A stretch of DNA of 64,000 nucleotides from assembly GCA_963836405.1 (NCBI GenBank), contig CAWIJL010000009.1, forward strand, positions 62,001 to 126,000, given 5' to 3'. The stretch comes from CAWIJJ01 sp963836405 (GTDB lineage Bacteria; Acidobacteriota; Terriglobia; Bryobacterales; Bryobacteraceae). This document shows, one piece after another, positions 12,585-22,147 of the stretch. The stretch's first letter is position 1. Each line of letters begins with the position of its first letter. The position numbers and the translations under genes were made by a program. The notes beneath the pieces are model-generated. The model saw nothing but the letters and a program-made list of their open reading frames with translations, had not been told where the DNA came from and made no database searches.

Positions 12585-15296
12585 CTAGTAGTCGACTGAA
12601 CCGGTGAGGCGGATGTCGCGGGACGAGGCGCCCACCATGATGGAATACGCTCCGGGATATAGCTTAAAGGCGTGATCGCCGGAATCCCAGGCGGCGAGGC
12701 TGTCCTTGTTCAGGGTCATGGTCACGGTCTGGCTCTCGCCGGGTTTGAGATGGACCTTGTCGAAGCCGCGCAACTGTCTGGGCGGCTCCTCCGCGGCGGC
12801 GGGACAACCGACGTACAACTGCACGATTTCCGCGCCCGGCAGCTTTCCGCTGTTGGTGATCTTCACCTTGACGGTGGTTTCGTCGCCGGCTTTGGAAATT
12901 TGAAGGTCGGTGTACTTGAAGGTCGTGTAGGAGAGTCCGAAGCCGAAGGGAAAGAGCGGCTCCTGGCCTTTGGCATCGTACCAGCGGTAGCCCACCAGAA
13001 CGCCTTCGTCGAAGTTAACGGTCATGCCATCGCCCGGGTACTGTGCGAAGTATGAGGCCGGCCCCTGATGCTGGTCTTTGGGAAAGGTCATGGCGAGACG
13101 GCCGGATGGATTGACATCGCCGAACAGGATGCGGGCAATGGAACTTCCGGCTTCCTGGCCAGGGTAGAGGGCTTCGACCACGCCGGCCACTTTGTCGAGC
13201 CAGGGCATCGAAACGGGGTTGGAAGTGTGCAGCACCACGATGGTGCGCGGGTTGGCCTGCGCTATGGCCTCGATCAGAGAGTCCTGGCCGCCGGGGAGTT
13301 CCAGGGTGACCTTGTCCTGGCCCTCGCCCATTTGCTCTGCCGCGAAAACGACGGCCACGTCTGCCTGCCTGGCAGCAGCGATGGCCTCGTTCATCATGCC
13401 GGGATTGGGCGGTTCCCAGCCGAGCGCGATGCCGGGGTTCATGAGGGAGGCGGCGCTGGAGAACTTCACCTCGATTGGCGCCGGAGTTCCCGCCTTTAGC
13501 TGAATGACGCCTTGCACGGTCTGGCCGAAGTCAGCCTTCATCATCGTGGCCACGGCCGCGTGATCGACGTACAGTTGGATGGTGCCGCCGCCGGTCACCG
13601 AGAAGCGATAGGTTCCGGTGGCAGGCGGAGTGAGTGTGCCGGTCCAGCGAGCCGACCACGCGGTCTGCGACAAGCCCATGCCGGCCCCACCGGCCCCGCG
13701 GCCTCCGCGCCCGGCGGCGCCGGGAGCAACCGGGGCGCCGGCTCCGCGCCCAGCGGGGGCGCCGCGGCCCGCGGGAACGGTGAGGCCCTGGTTTGTATAG
13801 AACTCGGCGGGAGGCGCGGTAACGTTCGTCAGACCGTCTTCCACACGGGAAACGACCGGCACTCCGGTCGAATCCGCGGTATTGAAATAGTTCGCGAGCA
13901 ATCCCTGGCCGTCGCCGTGAGACGGCTTCAGAACGGATGGCGGCACGGCCGGCAGTTTGCCGATGCCCAGCGTGGCCCGTGCGTAGATTACCCTGGCGGC
14001 GCTGCCGGCGCGCGCCTTGATGGCCTCCACCGGCACGCTCAGATTCGCGACATGGGTGTGGCCGCTGCCGTTGAGCATCACGGTGGCACCGGGGCCGGCG
14101 TCGTCACCAATCACAGCGATCGTCTTCACCCTGGCGGTATCGATCGGCAGGACGGCATTTTTGTTTTTCAACAACACCGCGCCTTCTTCGGCCACCTGGC
14201 GGGAGAGCGCCTGATGCTCAGGCGTGTTGACCTTCGCATCGGGCTTGCCCTGGGAAGGCGAGTCATAGATACCCAGGCGGAAGAAGGGCAGGATGTTGTG
14301 GTACAGCATCCGGTCCATTTGCGCCTGGGTCAGTTTGCCTTGCTCCACCAGGTTGGCGACTCCGGTGACGCCGCGCGTGGTGCCAGCGAGGGCGGCGGTC
14401 AGCGGATCGCGCAGCGCGTACCCGGCGTCGGGCGAAAAGAAGCCGTCGAAGCCCCACGTCCGGGCCAAGGCCAGCAATTCGGGATTGTTGCAGGAGAAGA
14501 AGCCGTTGATCTGGTTGTAGGAACACATCATGGCACCGGTTTTGGCGCGCTGCACGGCGGCCTTGAAGGCCGGCAGGTAGATCTCATGCAGGGCTTTTTC
14601 GGTGATGCGCTCGTCGACGCCGGCCCTGTTCGGCAGAACGCCAATACGACCGTTCTCCTGGTTGTTGGCGGCGTAGTGCTTGAGGACGGTGAGGACCCCT
14701 TCATTCTGTAATGCTTTGATTTCGGGGACCGCGATTTCCGCGGTCAGGTAGGGATCCTCGCTGAATGTCTCGCCGTTGCGGCCCCAATGCCACGTGCGCA
14801 TGATGTTGATGGTGGGCCCGAGGATGGAGTTCGAGCCCTTGCCAATGAACTCTTCGCCCATGGCTTTGCCGAACCTGGCGGCGAGTTCGCGATCCCACGT
14901 GGACGCCAGGGTGACGGCGTTGGCGAAGGCGGTCACGTCCGCGCCGCGGGTGCCGGGCGCGGGAACTCCGCGCATGGACGCAATACCTTCCGGACCGTCC
15001 GATCCGCCGCCCGCGATCAGGCCCAGGCGCGCATTACGGCTCTGGCCGGTGATGCCGTTCATCTCGGCGGCCTTTTCTTCAGGAGTCATGGCGGCGATGG
15101 CTTCCAAGGCGCGGCACTCAGGGGTCTGGTTCCGGTTACGCCACGGCTGCTCCTCCGGACCGGGACTGCACGGACCGGCATTGACACCGGGGATCTGCGC
15201 TACGCGCGCCGCGGGTGATTGTGAAAAGCCGGGCGCGAGGGCGAGAAGAAGCGCGGCGGCGGCGATTGCGGCCACGTAATTCGTGGTGACGGACAT
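12585..15296 (-). CDS. Exported GH3 beta-glycosidase with PA14 insert
   Basis: The 903-residue protein has a Sec signal (ending near residue 26), a GH3 TIM barrel with the nucleophile Asp290 in FFSPDAGY, an alpha/beta sandwich domain and a C-terminal fibronectin-III-like domain. A PA14 sugar-binding domain (about residues 470-630) is inserted in the second domain. A run of Gly, Ala, Pro and Arg (about residues 504-539, bases 13680-13785) interrupts the PA14 domain. The ATG at 15296 has a good AGGAG, while the longer open frame to 15572 lies over the esterase gene. The enzyme probably cleaves beta-glucosides or xylosides in the periplasm or outside the cell. The esterase gene ends 49 bases upstream. 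Confidence 0.93.
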   Translation of the reverse strand: MSVTTNYVAAIAAAALLLALAPGFSQSPAARVAQIPGVNAGPCSPGPEEQPWRNRNQTPECRALEAIAAMTPEEKAAEMNGITGQSRNARLGLIAGGGSDGPEGIASMRGVPAPGTRGADVTAFANAVTLASTWDRELAARFGKAMGEEFIGKGSNSILGPTINIMRTWHWGRNGETFSEDPYLTAEIAVPEIKALQNEGVLTVLKHYAANNQENGRIGVLPNRAGVDERITEKALHEIYLPAFKAAVQRAKTGAMMCSYNQINGFFSCNNPELLALARTWGFDGFFSPDAGYALRDPLTAALAGTTRGVTGVANLVEQGKLTQAQMDRMLYHNILPFFRLGIYDSPSQGKPDAKVNTPEHQALSRQVAEEGAVLLKNKNAVLPIDTARVKTIAVIGDDAGPGATVMLNGSGHTHVANLSVPVEAIKARAGSAARVIYARATLGIGKLPAVPPSVLKPSHGDGQGLLANYFNTADSTGVPVVSRVEDGLTNVTAPPAEFYTNQGLTVPAGRGAPAGRGAGAPVAPGAAGRGGRGAGGAGMGLSQTAWSARWTGTLTPPATGTYRFSVTGGGTIQLYVDHAAVATMMKADFGQTVQGVIQLKAGTPAPIEVKFSSAASLMNPGIALGWEPPNPGMMNEAIAAARQADVAVVFAAEQMGEGQDKVTLELPGGQDSLIEAIAQANPRTIVVLHTSNPVSMPWLDKVAGVVEALYPGQEAGSSIARILFGDVNPSGRLAMTFPKDQHQGPASYFAQYPGDGMTVNFDEGVLVGYRWYDAKGQEPLFPFGFGLSYTTFKYTDLQISKAGDETTVKVKITNSGKLPGAEIVQLYVGCPAAAEEPPRQLRGFDKVHLKPGESQTVTMTLNKDSLAAWDSGDHAFKLYPGAYSIMVGASSRDIRLTGSVDY

Positions 15297-15345
15297 GGCA
15301 GGAGTCTCCTTCGCTTGAATGGCTGTTCTTCGCGTCGAAAGCTTG

Positions 15346-17085
15346 CTAACCGCGGCCGCCCGCGGGAGCGGCGCCACCGCGTCCGCCGCCGGGACCACCG
15401 CGCCCGCCGGTAGCCGGCAAGAGCGACACCAGCTTGTCGTCGTGCAGGGGGCGGGCTTCGCTGATCGTATCGAAGACCATGGCCTGCGGATTGTCCGCGG
15501 TATACGGCTTCCATTCCAGGCCGGGCCGGCCGGGGTTGCCCGTTTTGGCGAAGTTGACCCATGCTCCGGCAACCTTATCCTGAAGGGCCATGGCGACCGG
15601 GCCGCCGCCGGTTGCGGTTTTGATCTGCGGCACGTTCAGGGCATGGAAGCAAAACGCGAGCTCGGAGCAATGGAACGCCGTAATGCCGCCATTGATCGGG
15701 TATTCCCACGCGAACAGATAATTGTAGACGGGCGTTTTACCCTTCTCGAGTTTGCGCGCCAGCAGGCTCTTCGAGCCGGCACGCGAGGATCCCGCGTAAT
15801 AGAGAACGTCCTGTATCTTCTTCCGCGGGAATGCCTGCTTGAATTCGGTGACGATGGCGTTCTTCTTGTCGCCATAGGCAGCCGTGAGTTGCTGGTCGAT
15901 TTCCTTCTGCGTCCACTCGTTCTTGCGGCCATCGCCGCGGGTGAGCGTGCCCTGCATCTCGCTAAAGACGGTACCCGACATCACGGGAATGTTGTCCGCC
16001 CAGTCGCAGAACTCGCGCATCACATACTGGTCGTCCGCGATGGGATTCCAACCGGCGCTTCGGATGCCGAGTTCTCTTCCAATCGCCTGGCCCGCGGCGG
16101 TTCCGGCCTCCAGCAGTTCGAGGTATGGAACGGTCTTGAGCTTGTCAATCTGGCTGCCCGTGAGGTTCAGGTTCTTGAGTGTCGCGGCGGCAACCGCCTG
16201 CTGGGCCTTGATGCTCGCGGCCGGATCCGTGTTGCGGTAACTGGCACTGCCGCTTTGCGCGGAAACCTTATGGAACAGGCCCTTCGCGGCGGGCATGTGC
16301 ATGAGGCGGACAACTTTTCCGCCGCCACCGGACTGCCCGAAGATCATGACATTGCCGGGATCTCCGCCGAATGCTTCGATGTTGCCGCGCACCCACTCGA
16401 GCGCCGCCACCAGGTCTGCCATTCCGGTGTGGCGCGAGTTTGCGTACTCGGGGCCGTATGCAGCGAGGTCGAGGGTTCCGATGATGTTCAGCCGGTGATT
16501 CATGCTGACCACGACGACATCGCCGAACTCGCTCAGGCTCCTGCCGTCATAGGCATAGGCTTCCATGGAAGCGCCGTTGGTGAAACCGCCGCCGTGCATC
16601 CACACCATGACGGGCTTCTTCACGGCCGGACGCAGGTTCTGGGTCCAAACGTTGAGGTACTGGCAGTTCTCGTTGGCCACCCAGTAGCGGTGCGGGAAGA
16701 CGAGTTCGTCGGAGCTGACGGTGCTGGAGGGGGGATTCGGACATACCGGGCCCCACGCCTGTGCGTTCCTGGTTCCTTCCCACGGTTGAACCGGGCGGGG
16801 TTGACCGAATCGCTCCGCCTCGGCGTAGCGGACGCCCAGGAAGGAATAGGTTTTGCCTTCTCTTAAGCCGCGCAGCTTTCCGCCATTCACTGTAACCACT
16901 GGCGGGCTCAGGTTCACATTACCCGCCGGAGTGGCAGCCGCGGTGTTAGCCTGCGCAGCGGTTTTCGGTTTCTCCTGCCCGAAGGCAGTTCCGGGTTGCA
17001 CCGCAACTCCGGCGACGGCGCCACCGAACAGGGTGGCGCTCAACATCTTCCTGCGATTCATCCTTTGTGGTTGCTGAATGTGCAT
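15346..17085 (-). CDS. Exported type-B carboxylesterase
   Basis: The 579-residue protein is an alpha/beta hydrolase of the carboxylesterase/para-nitrobenzyl esterase family. The nucleophile is Ser252 in GQSGGGG, the oxyanion-hole region is MVWMHGGGFTNGA, and the catalytic His is likely the one in AFHCSEL. The N-terminus MNRRKMLSA looks like a Tat signal. The C-terminus is a Gly/Arg/Pro/Ala-rich tail of about 20 residues. The ATG at 17085 has GGGAGAGGAT in front. In this setting it may remove acyl groups such as acetyl or feruloyl from polysaccharides, but that is inference. It lies between the catalase-like gene and GH3 on the same strand. Confidence 0.9.
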   Translation of the reverse strand: MHIQQPQRMNRRKMLSATLFGGAVAGVAVQPGTAFGQEKPKTAAQANTAAATPAGNVNLSPPVVTVNGGKLRGLREGKTYSFLGVRYAEAERFGQPRPVQPWEGTRNAQAWGPVCPNPPSSTVSSDELVFPHRYWVANENCQYLNVWTQNLRPAVKKPVMVWMHGGGFTNGASMEAYAYDGRSLSEFGDVVVVSMNHRLNIIGTLDLAAYGPEYANSRHTGMADLVAALEWVRGNIEAFGGDPGNVMIFGQSGGGGKVVRLMHMPAAKGLFHKVSAQSGSASYRNTDPAASIKAQQAVAAATLKNLNLTGSQIDKLKTVPYLELLEAGTAAGQAIGRELGIRSAGWNPIADDQYVMREFCDWADNIPVMSGTVFSEMQGTLTRGDGRKNEWTQKEIDQQLTAAYGDKKNAIVTEFKQAFPRKKIQDVLYYAGSSRAGSKSLLARKLEKGKTPVYNYLFAWEYPINGGITAFHCSELAFCFHALNVPQIKTATGGGPVAMALQDKVAGAWVNFAKTGNPGRPGLEWKPYTADNPQAMVFDTISEARPLHDDKLVSLLPATGGRGGPGGGRGGAAPAGGRG

Positions 17086-17245
17086 ATCCTCTCCCTGGAA
17101 GGTTGGTTGCGCTGTTCGCTGTTCCACTCGCGAAGACACTGCGCGGTATCTCCGGGTATCGCGATGACTCTGCGATCTGGTTGTCTGGTCCGGTCCAACT
17201 GGAATCCTTGTTCCACTAATCGTACCAAGCGAACCCAAGCGCGCT

Positions 17246-18373
17246 TCATTTTGCGCCGGCGGACACACCGGCGCCTGTGTCCGTGCCCGCCTGACGGCGG
17301 AATTCGGCACTCGCCTGGTAGGCGAGCCGGCGCGCGCGGTTCATGCTTCCCAGCGGCCGCAGAAAGTCATCCGTAATGTTGTTCCACGGATTGAAGTTCA
17401 GCGCATCCACCTGAGCGTCGTTGGCCTTCGCTTCCGCGGAGCCGAGGTCCTGCCGCGGGATAACCAGTTGCGCGATGCCGGCGAACGGCGAGTCCTCTTC
17501 ATTCCACTCGGTACTCGAATCTTCGACCGGTGTGGTTTCTTCATCCACGAAGCGCTGCACCTGGAAGTCGAAAACGACCGGCTCCTTTTCAAGACGCCTC
17601 TGGAGGTCTTCGCGGAGAAGGCCTGGACCTGAAGGCTCCGGCTTCAGCCTTGTCCTGGTGGTGTGCTTCAGCTTGAACTGCACGGCGAACGGACCGAACT
17701 TCGCAGGCGGACGCCCCCAATAATCCTGCACGGCCAGGCTTTTGATGCCGGCTGAACGGATCACCTGCCCCCCCAGTGTGGTCAACATGCGCACCGCGTG
17801 GAACTGGCTCTTCAGCGGCTCGATCAGACCGGTTGCACCCGGATCCTGAAGTCTGCCCGCGATCTCCTGGATGTCCGAAATGAAATCCATTACGTCTCCC
17901 GCCAGGCTTGGCAACACTCCTTTTCTTGCCAGCGCGGTGGTGACGATCATGAATTCCACGGCATCCCGCACATGGCTGACGGGAGCGTTGACGAAAAGGA
18001 AATCGTGGGGCTTGCGGTTGTCGAAAAAGAGCCGGATGGCGATGCCGCGCAGGTCTAACTCGTTATCCGGCCGGTTCAGGCCGTCCGCATTGGAGAACCG
18101 GAGTGTGGCGGGATACGACTTTCCGGGTTGAAAGAAACCGGCCCGTAACTCTTGCGGGAGTTTTGGCGAGATGCGGAATTCCGCATTGCAGATACCCGCG
18201 TGAATCTTGGAATGCTGTCCACGCTGCGGACGCTCCCAGCCGGCGTGGTCCTTATTCAGTACCTGTACGGCCTTGACCTGATTGGCCAGCTCGGCGAAGA
18301 TCTTGTTCTCCGCCTCCTCGCTGCCACCCAAATAGAATTCCCTCCAACCTGTGCCGGGCTCTGCTCGACTCAC
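17246..18373 (-). CDS. Catalase-family haem protein
   Basis: The 375-residue protein matches the short catalase-related family. The N-terminal QHSKIHAGICNAEFRI holds the likely distal His, ATLRFSNADG and LRGIAIRLFF match the catalase core, and the C-terminal RPLGSMNRARRLAYQASAEFR matches the catalase helical end. It lacks a signal peptide, so is probably cytoplasmic. The GTG start at 18373 has a perfect AGGAGGT seven bases upstream. Members of this group may act as peroxidases or on lipid hydroperoxides; activity here is unknown. It precedes the esterase gene by 160 bases. Confidence 0.82.
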   Translation of the reverse strand: MSRAEPGTGWREFYLGGSEEAENKIFAELANQVKAVQVLNKDHAGWERPQRGQHSKIHAGICNAEFRISPKLPQELRAGFFQPGKSYPATLRFSNADGLNRPDNELDLRGIAIRLFFDNRKPHDFLFVNAPVSHVRDAVEFMIVTTALARKGVLPSLAGDVMDFISDIQEIAGRLQDPGATGLIEPLKSQFHAVRMLTTLGGQVIRSAGIKSLAVQDYWGRPPAKFGPFAVQFKLKHTTRTRLKPEPSGPGLLREDLQRRLEKEPVVFDFQVQRFVDEETTPVEDSSTEWNEEDSPFAGIAQLVIPRQDLGSAEAKANDAQVDALNFNPWNNITDDFLRPLGSMNRARRLAYQASAEFRRQAGTDTGAGVSAGAK

Positions 18374-18493
18374 AGTAGTTACCTCCTATGTGAGTATGGA
18401 TCATTTTGAGAGCGGCAACTCTTCGGCGACGGATGGCGCAGGTCACCCCCGTCACATCGTACGCGGTCGGGCGGCGATTGTCAGGGCTGTTCA

Positions 18494-19144
18494 TCAGATC
18501 TTGATGTAGTTCGGCGGGAGCGCCTTCAGCGTACTCAATCCCCAGCACGTGAAGTTTTGCGGTCGCACCAGGATCGAGCGGACTTCAACTATCCGCCCAT
18601 TTGGCAGCAGGAAGGAATTCGGCGTTGGCGTCTCGAACTCCGAGTTCGACGGTTTGATGAAGAATTCCTGCCCAAGTTCGCGTTGCCACCTGCGAATCGT
18701 GCCGACGAGGTTGCCTTCGTGAACCGGAGCGGCGACGGCGACGAGCCAAAAGCCGTCCGCGGCTTCGAGCACGAGATGACGTTGACCGCGATTGAGAAGG
18801 TCGATGATCGCGTCCTTCAACGGCTCGGGGGTAAGCTGCCCCACCGCAACGCTGTCGTCGCTATGAAACAAGTTCGCCAGTGGGTAGTCCGGTAGGCGTT
18901 GGAAGAACATACTCCATTCGACGGTTGGGTGAGGACGTGCGTTGCGCTCCAGTGGGCCGAGGCGAGAAAGAGCAAGTCTCAGCGCCCAGCCATCCGACTC
19001 GATCAGGACATCGTGGACCGGTACAGGAGTGTGGGAGAGAGCGCAAGATAGTAAAATACCGGGTCGGGCTGTCGATAGCTCCGTTTCCTGTTCCAGACGG
19101 ATTCTGTTGTGAACGTCGCGTCGCACAGGTGGCCCTCGAACCAA
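18494..19144 (-). CDS. Hypothetical protein
   Basis: A 216-codon open frame whose C-terminal 140 residues look like a real folded protein, with mixed hydrophobic and charged segments such as DAIIDLLNRGQRHLVLEAADGFWLVAV and a polar tail; no family is recognised. The upstream limit is uncertain: the first 40 codons look less protein-like and extend to within 20 bases of the GH78 start, so translation may begin at an internal codon (an ATG at 18910 would leave 138 residues). It lies upstream of the catalase-like gene on the same strand. Confidence 0.45.
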   Translation of the reverse strand: MVRGPPVRRDVHNRIRLEQETELSTARPGILLSCALSHTPVPVHDVLIESDGWALRLALSRLGPLERNARPHPTVEWSMFFQRLPDYPLANLFHSDDSVAVGQLTPEPLKDAIIDLLNRGQRHLVLEAADGFWLVAVAAPVHEGNLVGTIRRWQRELGQEFFIKPSNSEFETPTPNSFLLPNGRIVEVRSILVRPQNFTCWGLSTLKALPPNYIKI

Positions 19145-19162
19145 TTCTGGAGTGATTTATCC

Positions 19163-22003
19163 ATGACGAAGAGGTATCCCGGAAGATTGCTGATCGCCGC
19201 ACTGCTCGGCTTGCCATTCGTGGCGACGCCGGTGCCTGGAGCGGCTCCAGCGCAGGTAGCGTTCACGGTGCAGGGTCTCCGCTGCGAGTACCTCTCAAAC
19301 CCGGCGGGCATCGACGTCTCGAAGCCGCGATTGAGCTGGATGCTCAGCCCGGCGCCAGGCGTTCGCGGTCAAAGCGCGTATCGTTTGCTGGTTGCGAGTT
19401 CGCCCGAGAACCTGCAAAGGGACCGGGGCGACCTGTGGGATTCGGGCCGCGTGACCTCGGAACAAACCACGTGGATCGAGTATAGCGGCAAGAACCTGGC
19501 TTCCGGCCAGCGGGTCTACTGGAAAGTGCGTGCATGGAGCGATGCCGGCAAGGGGACTCCGTGGAGTGCGCGGGCAACCTGGTCGATGGGGCTTCTGGAG
19601 CCTTCCGGCTGGCACGCGAAGTGGATTGGCGAACAGCGGCCGGCGGGCACGCCCGAAGGCACGCCCCTGCCGTCGCCCTGGCTGAGAAAGTCAGTGACGC
19701 TGGCGCAGAAGCCAAAGAGAGCGGTCGCGTACGTGAACCCTCTCGGCTACTACGAGCTGTACATCAACGGGAAGAAGGTTGACGATCACGTATTGAGTCC
19801 AGCGGTGAGCGACTACTCGAAGCGAAACCTTTACGTCGCGCATGAAGTGGCTGATTACCTGGTTCCCGGAAAGAATGTAGTGGCGCTCTGGCTGGGCCGC
19901 GGCTGGTACGTGAAGGGTCACCCGGGAGTGATTCACGATGGCCCGCTCGTACGAGCGCAGATTGAGATCACGACGGGAGATGGCAAGACGGCAGAGGTTG
20001 TTACCGACGAGACGTGGAAACTGCGGGAAAGCCCTCTTAGTCCTGTCGGCAGGGGGACAGCTTTTGGAGACTACGGCGGAGAGAAATACGATGCCACGCA
20101 GGAGGTGCCGGGCTGGAACAGCCTCAACCTCGACGATTCCGGGTGGCAGGCGGCGACGGTCTTCACGCCGCCCCAGACCGTGACGGCGGCGCAGATGGTG
20201 GAGCCGAACCGGATCATGGAGACGATCAAGGCGGCCGGCGTCGCGCCGTTTCCGGATGGCGGCTGGATCATCGACATGGGAAAGAACTTCACCGGTTGGC
20301 TGGAGATCAAATTACCGCGGATGGCGAAGGGATCGACGGTCAAGCTGGAGTTTTCCGATCAACTGGAGCGTGACAAGCCGGCTCCGGGCAGCGCCGGCAG
20401 AGGAGGCGGCGGCAATGCCGCGGGCCAGAGCGGAAGCCGGGGCGCCGGGGCAGGGCCGCAACCGGGAGCGGCTCCAGCGGCCGGCAGAGGCGCGGCTCCG
20501 GGGCGCGCGGGGACCGCTGCCGCCGCGGGCAGAGGCGGACGTGGGGGGAACCAGACTACCCTCCCCAACACAGCCAACCAGCGCGACGAAATCGTGAGCA
20601 ATGGCGAAGCGCTGACGTTTCGCTCCCGCTTCAACTATCACGCCTTCCGCTATGTGCGTGTCATCGGGACGGACAAGGCGCCTGCCGTTTCCGATGCCAC
20701 CGGTTACGCGATTCGTACCGCGTACGATCGGGCCGGCGAGTTCACCTCCTCCAACGAACTTCTGAACCAGATCTACCGAATGGTCACGTGGACGTATGAG
20801 GAACTTACTCTGGGCGGCTACGTTGTGGATTGTCCGACGCGCGAGCGACTCGGCTACGGTGGGGATGCCGGCACGTCCATGGAAACCGGGATGTACAACT
20901 TCGCGACCGGAGGCCTGTACAACCGCTGGCTCTCCAACTGGCGCGATTCGCAGGTGGAGAGCGGATCGCTGCCGCACACGGCTCCGAACTACCCGAATCA
21001 GGGAGGCGGCGGCCCGATGTGGGGCGGCTTTGTTGTAACTCTCCCCTGGCAGATGTACCTGCAATACGGCGACAGGGGCTTACTCGAAACGAATTATCCG
21101 ATGATCCGTAAGTGGCTCGCCTATCTTGATTCGGAGACACAGGACAGTCTGCTGCTGACACACACCAGCCACGCGATCTCGGACACCTGGAACTTCCTGG
21201 GCGACTGGCTGACGCCGAAAGGGAGTTTCCGGGGGAACACTCCCCCCGCGCAGCAAATCAACAGCGTCCACTACGTTTACCAGCTTCAACTGGCCTCCAG
21301 GATCGCGGGCGTTCTCGGTAAACCGGCGGACGCCGCCGCCTATGAGACGCGGGCCGCGGCGGTTTCGAAGGCTATTCATGAACGCTTCTATAACGCCGCC
21401 GACTCGAGTTACACCAACGGCGATTCCGTGCAGGAAGCGTTCCCGCTACTTACGGGAATTGTCCCGCCTGAACTGCGCGCGGGAGTAATGAAGAAGCTGG
21501 AGGATACGATCCTTGTCCAGAACAAGGGCCACCTCGACACAGGAATGCACGGAACCTACTTCGTGATGAAATACCTGCTCGACGCCGGTCGCAACGACCT
21601 GGTTTTCGAGATGACTAACAAGAAGGACTATCCGGGCTGGGGTTACATGCTCGAAAACGGGGCCACCACGAGTTGGGAGGGGTGGACGGGACAGTCGCAC
21701 ATCCATGACACGCTGATCTCGATCGGCGCCTGGTTCACGCAGGGCCTGGCGGGGATTCGCAGTGACGGAAAGTCTCCCGGGTTTGCGCACTTCGTGATCA
21801 AACCCGCTCCGGTTGGCGATCTGACTTTTGCAAAGGCGAAATATCGCTCAATTCACGGCGACATCGCGAGCGACTGGCGCATCGAAGGCGGGCGGTTCAA
21901 GTTGAGCGTGACCGTGCCGCCCGGAACCACGGCTACGGTTTCCGTGCCGGGCGAAGGTCCTGTTCAAACGCAAGTGAAGCGGCCGGAGGAGTGGGGCGGG
22001 TAA
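19163..22003 (+). CDS. Exported GH78 alpha-L-rhamnosidase
   Basis: The 946-residue protein has a signal peptide (cleaved near residue 30), an N-terminal beta-sandwich, a rhamnosidase N domain, a concanavalin-like domain, an (alpha/alpha)6 catalytic barrel and a C-terminal beta domain. The family catalytic region is VDCPTRERLGYGGDAGT, where acidic residues act as general acid and base, and GATTSWEGWTG is another GH78 hallmark. It would release terminal L-rhamnose from pectin, glycosides or bacterial polysaccharide. A Gly/Ala/Arg/Pro-rich stretch of about 55 residues (bases 20386-20552) interrupts the concanavalin-like domain. The ATG at 19163 follows GGAG by ten bases. Confidence 0.94.
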   Translation: MTKRYPGRLLIAALLGLPFVATPVPGAAPAQVAFTVQGLRCEYLSNPAGIDVSKPRLSWMLSPAPGVRGQSAYRLLVASSPENLQRDRGDLWDSGRVTSEQTTWIEYSGKNLASGQRVYWKVRAWSDAGKGTPWSARATWSMGLLEPSGWHAKWIGEQRPAGTPEGTPLPSPWLRKSVTLAQKPKRAVAYVNPLGYYELYINGKKVDDHVLSPAVSDYSKRNLYVAHEVADYLVPGKNVVALWLGRGWYVKGHPGVIHDGPLVRAQIEITTGDGKTAEVVTDETWKLRESPLSPVGRGTAFGDYGGEKYDATQEVPGWNSLNLDDSGWQAATVFTPPQTVTAAQMVEPNRIMETIKAAGVAPFPDGGWIIDMGKNFTGWLEIKLPRMAKGSTVKLEFSDQLERDKPAPGSAGRGGGGNAAGQSGSRGAGAGPQPGAAPAAGRGAAPGRAGTAAAAGRGGRGGNQTTLPNTANQRDEIVSNGEALTFRSRFNYHAFRYVRVIGTDKAPAVSDATGYAIRTAYDRAGEFTSSNELLNQIYRMVTWTYEELTLGGYVVDCPTRERLGYGGDAGTSMETGMYNFATGGLYNRWLSNWRDSQVESGSLPHTAPNYPNQGGGGPMWGGFVVTLPWQMYLQYGDRGLLETNYPMIRKWLAYLDSETQDSLLLTHTSHAISDTWNFLGDWLTPKGSFRGNTPPAQQINSVHYVYQLQLASRIAGVLGKPADAAAYETRAAAVSKAIHERFYNAADSSYTNGDSVQEAFPLLTGIVPPELRAGVMKKLEDTILVQNKGHLDTGMHGTYFVMKYLLDAGRNDLVFEMTNKKDYPGWGYMLENGATTSWEGWTGQSHIHDTLISIGAWFTQGLAGIRSDGKSPGFAHFVIKPAPVGDLTFAKAKYRSIHGDIASDWRIEGGRFKLSVTVPPGTTATVSVPGEGPVQTQVKRPEEWGG

Positions 22004-22042
22004 CCGCAATTTTGAAGTGACCGCGGGGACTTATTTGTTTGA

Positions 22043-22147
22043 AACGTCGCTGGGAGCGGGGCGGTAGGGTACGCGCGGGGAGCAGACTACGCGGCGGGTC
22101 GGCTTGCTGAAGCCCATGAGCGTGACCAGTACGAGGCAGAACGATGA
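22043..22147 (+). pseudogene. Remnant of a BrnT toxin gene
   Basis: The last 10 codons of a frame ending at TGA 22145-22147 read HERDQYEAER, like the C-terminus of BrnT toxins (…ERxxYE…). Its stop overlaps the brnA ATG by four bases, exactly as in intact brnTA operons. Upstream the match is lost, partly recoverable in another frame, and the frame opens only 34 codons before the stop; the rest of the toxin (about 90 residues in the family) is absent. The toxin therefore seems to have been deleted, with only its end kept. Confidence 0.5.

Noticed and set aside
15297..15572. A longer start for the GH3 gene
   Set aside because: The extra region overlaps the esterase gene and lacks a ribosome site; the signal peptide begins at 15296.
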